Shown here piece by piece: positions 43,850-51,901 of a stretch of DNA of 64,000 bases. A model generated the notes under the pieces. That model had not been told where the DNA came from, did no database searches, and saw only the letters and a program-made list of their open reading frames with translations. The DNA is from Wohlfahrtiimonas larvae_A (GTDB lineage Bacteria > Pseudomonadota > Gammaproteobacteria > Cardiobacteriales > Wohlfahrtiimonadaceae). The position numbers and the translations under genes were made by a program. The stretch lies in the NCBI GenBank assembly GCA_040394195.1, contig JBEBSR010000006.1:3039-67038 (forward strand), written 5' to 3'. The first letter of the stretch is position 1. Each line of letters starts with the position of its first letter.

Positions 43850-45958
43850 ATGTCGATTGAGAAACGTAAGTTATTTATTACCAATGCACTTCCCTATGCC
43901 AATGGCGATATCCATTTAGGCCATTTATTGGGTTATATCCAAGGTGATATTTGGGCGCGTTTCCATCGAATGTGTAACTCAGAAGTACATTTCATCTGTG
44001 CAGATGATGCTCATGGCGCACCAATCATGATTCGTGCGGAAAAGCTTGGTATTACACCAAAAGAGCTTATCAATAAAGCACAGAAAGAGCATTTGCAGGA
44101 TTTCGAAGATTTTCACATCAAGTTCGATAACTATCATACAACTGATAGTGAAGAGAATCGCAAATTAGTCTCTGATATTTATTTAAAACTAAAAGCAGCT
44201 GGTTTAATCGAAACGCGTGAAATTCAGCAATTCTTTGATGAAGAAAAAGCAATGTTCTTGCCTGATCGTTTCATTAAAGGTGAATGCCCTAAATGTCATG
44301 CAAAAGATCAATACGGCGATAACTGCGAAGTTTGTGGTGGCGTTTATCAACCAACTGAATTAATCAATCCTTTCTCAGCAGTTTCTGGTAATAAACCAGT
44401 GATGAAAGGCTCTGAGCACTTCTTCTTTAAATTATCTGATGAACGTTGCGTGAAATTCTTACGCGATTTCTTAGCAAACAGTGATCGCTTACAGCCTGAA
44501 GCTGCAAACAAAATGAAAGAATGGTTAGGCACTGAAGAAGAAAACAAATTGTCTGACTGGGATATTTCTCGTGATGCACCATATTTTGGCTTCCCAATTC
44601 CAAATGAACCTAATAAATACTTCTATGTTTGGTTGGATGCGCCAGTTGGTTACTTAGCATCATTGGCAAACTACATTGAGAAAAACCCTCAATACAACTT
44701 TGCAGAATATACAGAACGTGAAGCGGCTGAAAAAGCTGGCACAGAAATGATTCACTTCATTGGTAAAGATATTATGTATTTCCATACATTATTCTGGCCT
44801 GCGATGTTGAATTTCTCTGGTTATCGTTTACCAACGCAATATGCTGTGAATGGCTTTATTACAGTGAATGGCGCAAAAATGAGTAAATCACGCGGTACAT
44901 TCATCACAGCTCGTTCATATTTGGATGAAAAATTGAATCCTGAATGGTTGCGCTACTACTTTGCAGCTAAATCATCTGGTGCAATCGATGATCTAGATTT
45001 AAACATGGAAGATTTAGTTAATCGTGTAAATTCAGATTTAGTGGGCAAATTCATTAATATTGCATCTCGCACAAGCAAGTTTGTATCTAGCAATTTCAAT
45101 AATCAATTGAGCACATTTGCAGAAGAAACTTCAGACTTATTGAATACAATTCGTGGTATGAAAGCAACGATTTTAGCGCATTATGAAGATCGTAACTTTG
45201 CTGCTGCAATGCGTGAGATCGCTCGTGGTTGTGATTTAGTGAATGAGAGCTTTGATACAACGAAACCTTGGGAATTAGCAAAAGATGAAGCGCAACATAC
45301 GCGCTTACAATCTTTATGCACAAGCTATTTAGAAGCCTTCAGATTATTGAGCATCTACTTATTCCCTGTTTTACCAGAAACAATCAAAAGTATTGGTGAA
45401 TACTTAAATAATGATTTAAGTGATTTCTCTGCAACTGAAAAAAGCTTAGAAAATGCAACCATCAACAACTATGAGCATTTAATGAAGCGCATTGAGTTAA
45501 AACAATTGGATCAGTTAGTTGAACGCAATAAAGCAAGCTTGCAAGCATCAGAACCTGTGAAAAAAGTAGAAAAATCTGAGAAATCAGAAAAAGCTAACAA
45601 GAAAAAAGAAGCACCTGTAGCAGAAGAAGGCTTCATCAACATTGATGACTTTGCAAAAGTTGATTTGCGTTTAGGTAAAGTGTTGCATTGTGATTTCGTG
45701 GAAGGTTCTGACAAATTGCTCGCATTCACAGTAGATTTAGGCGAAGAAAAACCACGCAATATTTTCTCTGGTATTCGTTCAGCTTATGGTGAACCGCAAT
45801 TATTGATTGGTAAATATGTAATTGTTGTTGCGAACCTTGCGCCACGTAAAATGCGCTTTGGTGTGAGCGAAGGTATGATTCTATCTGCATCATTAGATGG
45901 TGATTTAGCATTATTAACAACATTGAGTGAATTGAAGCCTGGGGCAAAGGTTTCTTAA
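43850..45958 (+). CDS. metG: Methionyl-tRNA synthetase
   Basis: A 702-residue class I synthetase. NALPYANGDIHLGHLLGY contains the HIGH signature; CPKCHAKDQYGDNCEVCG is the zinc knuckle; NGAKMSKSRGTF is KMSKS. After a Lys/Glu-rich linker, an appended C-terminal tRNA-binding/dimerisation domain starts at DFAKVDLRLGKVL. E. coli MetG is 677 aa. The gene lies 71 bp after ispF and ends in a strong terminator. Confidence 0.96.
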   Translation: MSIEKRKLFITNALPYANGDIHLGHLLGYIQGDIWARFHRMCNSEVHFICADDAHGAPIMIRAEKLGITPKELINKAQKEHLQDFEDFHIKFDNYHTTDSEENRKLVSDIYLKLKAAGLIETREIQQFFDEEKAMFLPDRFIKGECPKCHAKDQYGDNCEVCGGVYQPTELINPFSAVSGNKPVMKGSEHFFFKLSDERCVKFLRDFLANSDRLQPEAANKMKEWLGTEEENKLSDWDISRDAPYFGFPIPNEPNKYFYVWLDAPVGYLASLANYIEKNPQYNFAEYTEREAAEKAGTEMIHFIGKDIMYFHTLFWPAMLNFSGYRLPTQYAVNGFITVNGAKMSKSRGTFITARSYLDEKLNPEWLRYYFAAKSSGAIDDLDLNMEDLVNRVNSDLVGKFINIASRTSKFVSSNFNNQLSTFAEETSDLLNTIRGMKATILAHYEDRNFAAAMREIARGCDLVNESFDTTKPWELAKDEAQHTRLQSLCTSYLEAFRLLSIYLFPVLPETIKSIGEYLNNDLSDFSATEKSLENATINNYEHLMKRIELKQLDQLVERNKASLQASEPVKKVEKSEKSEKANKKKEAPVAEEGFINIDDFAKVDLRLGKVLHCDFVEGSDKLLAFTVDLGEEKPRNIFSGIRSAYGEPQLLIGKYVIVVANLAPRKMRFGVSEGMILSASLDGDLALLTTLSELKPGAKVS

Positions 45959-45972
45959 TAATCGCCTAAACT

Positions 45973-45999
45973 AAAAAAGCGCCTTTGGCGCTTTTTTAT
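45973..45999. terminator. Terminator after metG
   Basis: AAAAAAGCGCC-TTT-GGCGCTTTTTT, a strong bidirectional hairpin between converging genes. Confidence 0.9.
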
Positions 46000-46014
46000 T
46001 ATCTCGCATTTAAA

Positions 46015-46875
46015 TTATTTGCTTTTAGCTGGTTTCCCCAATGATCTCTGTACTACAAAGATTGAGCCTAAAATCACCACAAAACCAATCATAGAAATGA
46101 ATGATAGCTTTTGCCCTAAGAAAATCCAGCCTAAGAAGAATGCTGAAACTGGTGCTAATAAACCTAAGCTCGATACAATCGCTGGGGATAATTGCTTAAT
46201 CCCTTGGAACCACAATACATATGCCAATACTGCACCAAATAGACAGAGATAGATATAACCCACAACATTTGTGAATGTCATTGCTGGCCAAGTTTCCATT
46301 GTTAGAAATATTGGTAAGATAAATAAGCCTGCAAACACCAACTGCCAACCTGTGAAGGCAAATAATGGCAAATCAACTTTCCAATAACGACTAAAGAATG
46401 TACCACAAGCCATGGATAATGCCCCCGTCAATGCTGCAGTTACACCGATCATATCTGCTTTCATATTTGGCGAGTACAACATAATAATCATGCCAATAAA
46501 TCCTGAAACCCCAGCAATCCAAGCTGCTTTTGGCAATTGAACTTTAGCCACAACATACATTAAGATCATGACAATCATTGGTTGAATAGCACCTAAAATT
46601 GCAGCTAATCCACCAGGTAAACGATAAGCTGCGATGAATAACATCGTTTGCAATAAACCCACGTTTAAAACACCCAATACAGCAACTTTAAGCCAATCTT
46701 TACCTTTTGGTAATACTCTTGTGAAAGCAACTAAGATTAAACCTGCTGGTAAAACACGTAATAAAGCAGCTAGAAATGGTTGATTAGGTGGTAACAATTC
46801 TGTTGTCACAACATATGTTGAGCCCCAAATCAATGGCGTCAATGCTGTTAATAAAATAATGGTTAAGCGAGACAT
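46015..46875 (-). CDS. EamA/DMT-family exporter
   Basis: A 286-residue membrane protein with about ten spans in two EamA repeats. The start LTALTPLIWGSTYVVTTELL and LRVLPAGLILVAF are typical of the drug/metabolite transporter superfamily; a Lys-rich tail ends it. Substrate unknown; relatives export amino acids or drugs. It diverges from a MarR-type gene over a 68-bp gap that holds two identical-type operators and a TTGACC-18-TATTAT promoter for this gene. Confidence 0.85.
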   Translation of the reverse strand: MSRLTIILLTALTPLIWGSTYVVTTELLPPNQPFLAALLRVLPAGLILVAFTRVLPKGKDWLKVAVLGVLNVGLLQTMLFIAAYRLPGGLAAILGAIQPMIVMILMYVVAKVQLPKAAWIAGVSGFIGMIIMLYSPNMKADMIGVTAALTGALSMACGTFFSRYWKVDLPLFAFTGWQLVFAGLFILPIFLTMETWPAMTFTNVVGYIYLCLFGAVLAYVLWFQGIKQLSPAIVSSLGLLAPVSAFFLGWIFLGQKLSFISMIGFVVILGSIFVVQRSLGKPAKSK

Positions 46876-46891
46876 AAATTTCCTCTAAAAG

Positions 46892-46909
46892 TATCTTGAT
46901 GTTAAGATA
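46892..46909. promoter_or_regulatory. Operator copy 1 for the divergent MarR regulator
   Basis: TATCTTGATGTTAAGATA, an imperfect palindrome matching TATCTTGA-NN-TCAAGATA. It covers the predicted start of transcription of the EamA gene. The second copy lies 33 bp away, centre to centre. Confidence 0.72.
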
Positions 46910-46938
46910 TAATATAAATTAATTTATCTCGAGGTCAA
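46909..46938 (-). promoter_or_regulatory. Promoter of the EamA exporter gene
   Basis: On the minus strand TTGACC (46938-46933), an 18-bp spacer and TATTAT (46914-46909). The -35 lies inside operator copy 2 and the -10 touches copy 1, which is a good arrangement for repression. Confidence 0.6.
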
Positions 46939-46942
46939 GATA
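46925..46942. promoter_or_regulatory. Operator copy 2 for the divergent MarR regulator
   Basis: TATCTCGAGGTCAAGATA, the second copy of the 18-bp site. It ends one base before the marR ATG and contains the gene's GAGGT ribosome site, so a bound repressor would also shut off its own gene. Confidence 0.72.
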
Positions 46943-46943
46943 T

Positions 46944-47453
46944 ATGCCAAAAAATAATGATCACATTGTTCATGCACTCAGCTTATGGAAAGCACAAAAG
47001 CCAGATTTGGAGGCTGATGAAATGCTAATGATTGGTCGATTGATCAACTGTTCTATTCAAGCTTTTAATCATTTAGATGCACTCTATGAGAGTTATGGCA
47101 TTAATCGTGGCGAATTTGATGTATTAGCGACAGTTCGTCGCAATGGTGCACCTTATGAATTATCACCGACACATATTTTTTCATCATTAATGATTTCATC
47201 TGGCACAATGACAAATCGCCTTCAACAATTAGAAAAGAAGGGATTAATTCACCGCTGTTGTAATCCTGAGGATGCTCGAAGCTTATTGGTCAAATTATCA
47301 GATGAAGGCTTAAAGTTGATTGACCAATTGATTTATGATCATGTTGCCCTAGAAAAACAGATGAATGAATTGATCAGCCCTGAAGTTAGGCAACAAATCA
47401 CAGATGGCTTAGGCGAATGGTTAGAAAAACTCAGAACATTTTCTCCAAAATAG
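46944..47453 (+). CDS. MarR-family transcriptional regulator
   Basis: A 169-residue winged-helix protein. LSPTHIFSSLMISSGTMTNRL is the DNA-reading helix region, and HRCCNPEDARSLLVKLSDEG the wing with the conserved Asp-Ala-Arg. Divergent from the EamA exporter; two 18-bp operators lie between them, so it probably represses both genes. The short extension before the core (about 30 aa) is common in the group. Confidence 0.87.
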   Translation: MPKNNDHIVHALSLWKAQKPDLEADEMLMIGRLINCSIQAFNHLDALYESYGINRGEFDVLATVRRNGAPYELSPTHIFSSLMISSGTMTNRLQQLEKKGLIHRCCNPEDARSLLVKLSDEGLKLIDQLIYDHVALEKQMNELISPEVRQQITDGLGEWLEKLRTFSPK

Positions 47454-47473
47454 AACTGTTTTAAATCACCTAT

Positions 47474-47504
47474 AAAAAAGAGATTCCTAGGAATCTCTTT
47501 TTTA
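47474..47504. terminator. Bidirectional terminator after the MarR gene
   Basis: AAAAAAGAGATTC-CTAG-GAATCTCTTTTTT between converging genes. Confidence 0.88.
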
Positions 47505-47523
47505 AACTACATTTTATTTTTGA

Positions 47524-47832
47524 TTAAAATAAAGATGGCAATATAAATCGCCAATAGAAAAATCCTATAACTAATGCAACTCCAACTAAACTTAAGACAA
47601 GCCTGCGATGTCGTTTTTTAGAAAGTATATCTAGTTGCTTTTGCTCTTCTTTCCACAAGATTTGTTTTTGCTCCACAATTGCCAACTCTGCTTCCATTTT
47701 TTCAAAAATTTGATCATCCAAATAATTTTTCTCTTCTTCAGAAAGATCTTCACGATCAGCCAATGCTGAAGATTCTTGCATATATTGATCAAGTTTTTCC
47801 ATAGACTCATGAAGACTACTCTGAATGCTCAC
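47524..47832 (-). CDS. Small tail-anchored membrane protein, unknown function
   Basis: A 102-residue protein: an acidic, Glu/Gln-rich helical region likely to form a coiled coil (residues 1-75), a basic KKRHRR stretch, then one membrane span at the very C-terminus (LVLSLVGVALVIGFFYW). The start is GTG; its ribosome site AAGGAAA overlaps the stop region of the AGCS symporter gene 4 bp away, so translation is coupled. No family is recognised. It may modulate the symporter, which is inference from coupling. Confidence 0.6.
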   Translation of the reverse strand: MSIQSSLHESMEKLDQYMQESSALADREDLSEEEKNYLDDQIFEKMEAELAIVEQKQILWKEEQKQLDILSKKRHRRLVLSLVGVALVIGFFYWRFILPSLF

Positions 47833-47836
47833 AATA

Positions 47837-49222
47837 TTATTTCCTTATATTTTTAGTTATTTTCACCACTATAGAAGATAATAAAATTAAAGCAATAATA
47901 TTCGGGATCACCATCAAACCATTGAACATATCCGCCATATCCCAAACTAAATCCACTTTAAAAAATGCAGCAACAAAGATAAAGCAAACCACTAAAACTT
48001 GAAAAATACGAATCGCTAATGATGAATTAAATAAGTAGCGCACATTCGTTTCTGCATAGTAATACCAACCAATGATGGTTGAAAATGCAAAACACAACAA
48101 TGCAATACTCACAAAGTAACCACCAAAATCACCAAATACAGATTGATATGCTTGCTGCGTAACGGCAATACCTTTCACTTTATAGATCGATAAGAAGTTA
48201 CCATCTTGTAAGGTTAAGCCTAATGCAGCCCAATCTTTCAATGCTGATGTAATGATCACAAAACCTGTCAAAGTCACAATAGTACATACGATGAAAACAC
48301 CCATCATTGCCAGAAATGCTTGCTGTTCTGGTGCGGTGTCTTTTGCAACTGCATGCGCATGTGGCGTTGAACCCATACCTGCTTCATTCGAGAATAAACC
48401 TCGCGCAATACCAAAACGTGCTGCTTGTTGAATAGCAATACCAGCACCTGCTCCCAATACAGCCTCAGGATTAAATGCTGCAATGAAAATGATACGAATC
48501 GCTTCCCATAAATACTGATAATTCAACGCTAAAATTACAACAACGCCCAATAAATAGAACAATGCCATCAACGGTATTAATTTTTCTACAACAGCAGCAA
48601 TATTCTTAATTCCGCCCATGATTACTAGACCTGTAATCACAGCTAAAATTGCGCCCATCACACTTGCAGGGATGCCAAATGAATTATTGAATGCTTCAAC
48701 GATGGAGTTACTTTGCACCATATTGCCGATTAAGCCTAATGCAATGATGATCAATACCGCAAAAATCACAGCCAACCACTTCAAGCCTAAGCCTTGCTCA
48801 ATATAATATGCTGGGCCACCAACAACTTGCCCGTTCTTATCTTTAGTTTTGAAATGGATCGCTAAAATTGCTTCTGCATAGATTGTCGCCATACCTAAAA
48901 ATGACGATACCCAAATCCAGAAAATTGCCCCTGGGCCACCTAATAAAATTGCAGTTGCTGGTCCTGCAAGATTGCCTGTTCCCACTTGCCCTGCGATTGC
49001 TGTTGCCACTGCTTGAAATGAGCTCATTCCGTTCTTCCCTGCTTTTTCCCCTTTCAAGGAAACGCCAGAAAAGAACATCTTCATCCCCGAGATAAACCCT
49101 CGAACCTGAATAAAACCTAAACGCACTGTAAAAAATATTCCTACGCCAACTAATAGAAATATCAAAATATGATTCCACAAAATACCATTAACGGTGCTCA
49201 CCACCGTTTCTAAAAAGTGCAT
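47837..49222 (-). CDS. Alanine/glycine:cation symporter (AGCS family)
   Basis: A 461-residue membrane protein with about eleven spans. FQAVATAIAGQVGTGNLAGP and ARGLFSNEAGMGSTPHAHA are AGCS signatures, and TIIGWYYYAETNVRYLF near the end is also typical. It takes up alanine or glycine with sodium or protons. GGGAGG precedes the ATG. A small membrane-protein gene is coupled downstream. Confidence 0.9.
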   Translation of the reverse strand: MHFLETVVSTVNGILWNHILIFLLVGVGIFFTVRLGFIQVRGFISGMKMFFSGVSLKGEKAGKNGMSSFQAVATAIAGQVGTGNLAGPATAILLGGPGAIFWIWVSSFLGMATIYAEAILAIHFKTKDKNGQVVGGPAYYIEQGLGLKWLAVIFAVLIIIALGLIGNMVQSNSIVEAFNNSFGIPASVMGAILAVITGLVIMGGIKNIAAVVEKLIPLMALFYLLGVVVILALNYQYLWEAIRIIFIAAFNPEAVLGAGAGIAIQQAARFGIARGLFSNEAGMGSTPHAHAVAKDTAPEQQAFLAMMGVFIVCTIVTLTGFVIITSALKDWAALGLTLQDGNFLSIYKVKGIAVTQQAYQSVFGDFGGYFVSIALLCFAFSTIIGWYYYAETNVRYLFNSSLAIRIFQVLVVCFIFVAAFFKVDLVWDMADMFNGLMVIPNIIALILLSSIVVKITKNIRK

Positions 49223-49536
49223 GTTGCCTCCCTTATTACACAGAAATATAGTTTATATTTTTTTAACTATTTTGTAAGAAGCAAAATCAATAAAATTCAC
49301 ACAATAAAGATGAAAACTTGGAAAAATGCGCTATGCTGTACGAACATTATTATTAAAAATAAAGAATTCAGGATCTACATCACACATGATGAATATCAAT
49401 CGCTTTCGCTCTCAGTGAAACACTCACAGAATCTCTAGTTTAGAGATAAGTTTGGGTGTTATGCATTTGATCGTCCATTGATTGAGGTTTAACACCCTTC
49501 TTTTGTCTATCTCAAAAAAAGGAACGTGTTAACTCT
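49223..49536 (+). other. Intergenic leader upstream of yedE with several hairpins
   Basis: This 314-bp gap lies between the divergent AGCS gene and yedE; I see no credible protein gene in it. The first 150 bp are AT-rich and should hold both promoters. From about 49410 three inverted repeats follow in the yedE direction: AGTG-AAA-CACT, the perfect ATCTCTA-GTT-TAGAGAT (49431-49447), and GGGTGTTA/TAACACCC (49454-49461 with 49490-49497) followed by TTCTTTTG. The series looks like a structured mRNA leader, perhaps an attenuator. It matches no riboswitch class I can name. Confidence 0.5.
49454..49506 (+). promoter_or_regulatory. Possible attenuator hairpin in the yedE leader
   Basis: A perfect 8-bp stem (GGGTGTTA with TAACACCC) with a 28-nt loop, followed by a T-rich tail, about 40 bp before the yedE ATG. 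It could terminate transcription early or be part of a sensing RNA. Confidence 0.4.
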
Positions 49537-50781
49537 ATGAATCCATGGCAAACTTTTAAACAACAATACTTAATTAAGTTTTGGAATCCTGTACCAGCAG
49601 TGATTGCAGCAGGTATTTTGGCGACTTATTATTTTGGTATTACTGGCACATTATGGGCTGTAACTGGCGAATTTACACGCTGGGGCGGACATGCGTTACA
49701 AATCGTTGGTGTTGATCCAAGTGATTGGACATATTTCAAAATGATCGGTTTTCAAGGCTCTCCCTTAGATCGCACAGATGGTTTATTACTGATTGGTATG
49801 TTTGGTGGCTGTATTGCTTCTGCATTATGGGCAAACAATATTAAATATCGTAATTCACCCCATAAAATCCGTATTTTTCAAGCATTAGTGGGTGGTTTAA
49901 TTGCAGGCTTTGGCGCACGTTTAGCAATGGGCTGTAATTTAGCAGCCTTCTTCACAGGCATTCCACAATTTTCATTACATGCTTGGTTCTTTGCAATTAC
50001 AACGGCTGTAGGTTCTTATTTAGGTGCAAAAGTTGCATTACATCCTATTTTCAGAATTCCATTGAATTTAAAAAAAGTATCCGCACAAGCACCTTTGAAA
50101 CAAAACCCAACTCAAGTGAAAAACCGTTTCATGTTTGGTTCTAGCATTTTTATGTTGTTAGCAGTGATTGGCGTTGTATTGTTATTCATTAAACCGATGT
50201 TCGGCATTGCATTATTGTTTGGTACAGCTTTTGGTTTATTGATTGAGCGTGCGCAAATCTGCTTCACTTCTGCATTCCGTGATCTTTGGGTAACTGGCCG
50301 TACTCACATGGCAAAAGCAATCATTATTGGTATGTTAGTGAGCACAATTGGTACATTTGCATTCATTGAATCTGGCATTGATCCAAAAATCTATTGGGCT
50401 GGTCCAAATGCTTTATTGGGAGGCTTATTATTTGGCTTTGGTATTGTGTTAGCAGGTGGCTGCGAAACTGGTTGGATGTACCGTGCTGTAGAAGGCCAAG
50501 TTCACTATTGGTGGGTTGGCATTGGTAACATTGCAGGCGCAACGATTTTGGCTTACTACTGGGATGATTTAACACCTTATTTAGTGGCTGACTTTGAGAA
50601 AATCAACTTATTACAAAAAGCTGGTCCTTACGGTGGTTTAGTCATCAACTATGCATTAATGATGGCATGTTTAGCTTTAGTTTTATGGTGGGAACATCAC
50701 TTCTTTAAAAAACGCCAAGCAGCCAAAGAACAACCAGCAGTTGAAGCACCAGTACAACGCCCAATTAATGTGATTTCATAA
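49537..50781 (+). CDS. yedE: YedE-type membrane protein (YeeE/YedE family, selenium/sulfur transport related)
   Basis: A 414-residue membrane protein aligned almost end to end with E. coli YedE: KFWNPVPAVIAAGIL, GEFTRWGGHALQ, FGARLAMGCNLAAFFTGIP, ERAQICFTSAFRDLW and LAGGCETGWMYRAVEGQVHY. Conserved cysteines in MGCN, QICF and GGCE fit the thiosulfate-channel (TsuA/YeeE) fold. It is proposed to import a sulfur or selenium compound. yedF, a TusA-like gene, follows 17 bp downstream, as in E. coli. Confidence 0.9.
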   Translation: MNPWQTFKQQYLIKFWNPVPAVIAAGILATYYFGITGTLWAVTGEFTRWGGHALQIVGVDPSDWTYFKMIGFQGSPLDRTDGLLLIGMFGGCIASALWANNIKYRNSPHKIRIFQALVGGLIAGFGARLAMGCNLAAFFTGIPQFSLHAWFFAITTAVGSYLGAKVALHPIFRIPLNLKKVSAQAPLKQNPTQVKNRFMFGSSIFMLLAVIGVVLLFIKPMFGIALLFGTAFGLLIERAQICFTSAFRDLWVTGRTHMAKAIIIGMLVSTIGTFAFIESGIDPKIYWAGPNALLGGLLFGFGIVLAGGCETGWMYRAVEGQVHYWWVGIGNIAGATILAYYWDDLTPYLVADFEKINLLQKAGPYGGLVINYALMMACLALVLWWEHHFFKKRQAAKEQPAVEAPVQRPINVIS

Positions 50782-50798
50782 TCTATAAGGAAAATAAT

Positions 50799-51050
50799 AT
50801 GAGTAAATCTATCAATGTCGATGAAATCGTCCCAACATTACGCCTAGATATGGTGGGTGAACCTTGCCCTTATCCTGCGGTTGCGACTTTGGAAGTGATG
50901 CCACAATTGAATGATGGTGATATTTTAGAAGTGATCAGCGATTGCCCGCAATCCATTAATAATATTCCGATTGATGCTAAAAATCATGGCTATGAAGTAT
51001 TAGCCATTGAGCAACATGGCCCAACGATTCGCTATTTGATTCGTAAGTAA
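50799..51050 (+). CDS. yedF: TusA-like sulfurtransferase YedF
   Basis: An 83-residue TusA/SirA-fold protein: LRLDMVGEPCPYPAVATLEVM holds the CPxP-type cysteine (CPYP), which would carry sulfur or selenium as a persulfide. It is paired with yedE, from which it probably receives or to which it hands the imported atom. AAGGAAAA precedes the ATG. A terminator follows. Confidence 0.9.
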   Translation: MSKSINVDEIVPTLRLDMVGEPCPYPAVATLEVMPQLNDGDILEVISDCPQSINNIPIDAKNHGYEVLAIEQHGPTIRYLIRK

Positions 51051-51058
51051 GCATCACC

Positions 51059-51086
51059 AAAGCCGCACTACTGCGGCTTTTCTTTT
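51059..51086 (+). terminator. Terminator after yedF
   Basis: AAAGCCGCA-CTAC-TGCGGCTTTTCTTTT, a strong hairpin with a T-rich tail. Confidence 0.9.
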
Positions 51087-51227
51087 ACCATAGCAAAATT
51101 TATTGCTTCATCATCATTTAACTATTCTACATTCCAAAATATTCAGATATACTCGAAAACAGACAGACCAAAAAAATAATAGAAACGATAGAAATAACAA
51201 TAAATCTAAGATTATTAAGGAGTCATC

Positions 51228-51710
51228 ATGAAGAAGAAAGTACTCATCACGTCTTTAATATGTTCACTATTAGTTCCCACGGTAAACCTAGCTATAGCTC
51301 AAGATGCATCTAAATTCGTTTTCTTCCATTTAGGAGAAAAAAAAGATGGCTCACTCGATTTAAATCCCAATAAACGATCTTTTTCCATTAAAAAAGAGGA
51401 AAGTTACTGCTGGATGACAACTATTCCTGCGGAGAAGCTGACTCAAAAAACAGTCCAACTCACTGAAAAAATTACAACGCCAAAAGCAGGTAGTTTTAGT
51501 GTTAGCAATGGCCAAACTGTGAAACACAACAAAGATAAAACTCAATGGACGATTACCCATAATATTCCAACAGCTGATCTTAAAGAACAAAATGGTTTGT
51601 ATATGGGCTGCTGGATTCCAAGCAATTCAGATCCTGTTGGTGAGTTTTCTTTAGAAATTTCTACAGGCAATACGACATTCCCTGCTGTGAAATTTGCACT
51701 GACGGAATAG
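51228..51710 (+). CDS. Secreted protein of unknown function with two cysteines
   Basis: A 160-residue protein with a clear signal peptide (LITSLICSLLVPTVNLAIAQ). The mature part is rich in Lys and Thr and is probably mostly beta-strand, with a Cys in ESYCWMT and one in YMGCWIP that could form a disulfide. No family is recognised. AAGGAG precedes the ATG. It has its own 177-bp upstream gap and lies beside the KAP NTPase gene in an AT-rich patch. Confidence 0.65.
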   Translation: MKKKVLITSLICSLLVPTVNLAIAQDASKFVFFHLGEKKDGSLDLNPNKRSFSIKKEESYCWMTTIPAEKLTQKTVQLTEKITTPKAGSFSVSNGQTVKHNKDKTQWTITHNIPTADLKEQNGLYMGCWIPSNSDPVGEFSLEISTGNTTFPAVKFALTE

Positions 51711-51901
51711 ATTCGAGGGTAAAAAAGGGGCTTTATATCAATATTAGAGATCAGAATCATGACATACTAGCCATTAATCAATATAAAATGGGAATGCTTT
51801 TACTCTAAAATAAAGCATGCTAATTCATTGGTTACTTGAATAACTTATATTAAACAGTCATCATTGCTTTATTATGCAAATTAATATTAAGAGAGTAATT
51901 C

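Noticed and set aside
45096..45947. Minus-strand open frames inside metG and similar long antisense frames in ubiD, hemA, acrB-like and bioA genes.
   Set aside because: They mirror the codon pattern of strongly supported genes and show no domain or ribosome site of their own.
49217..49438. A 73-codon plus-strand open frame upstream of yedE.
   Set aside because: No ribosome site, composition like random AT-rich DNA, overlap with the AGCS gene start and with the hairpins of the leader.
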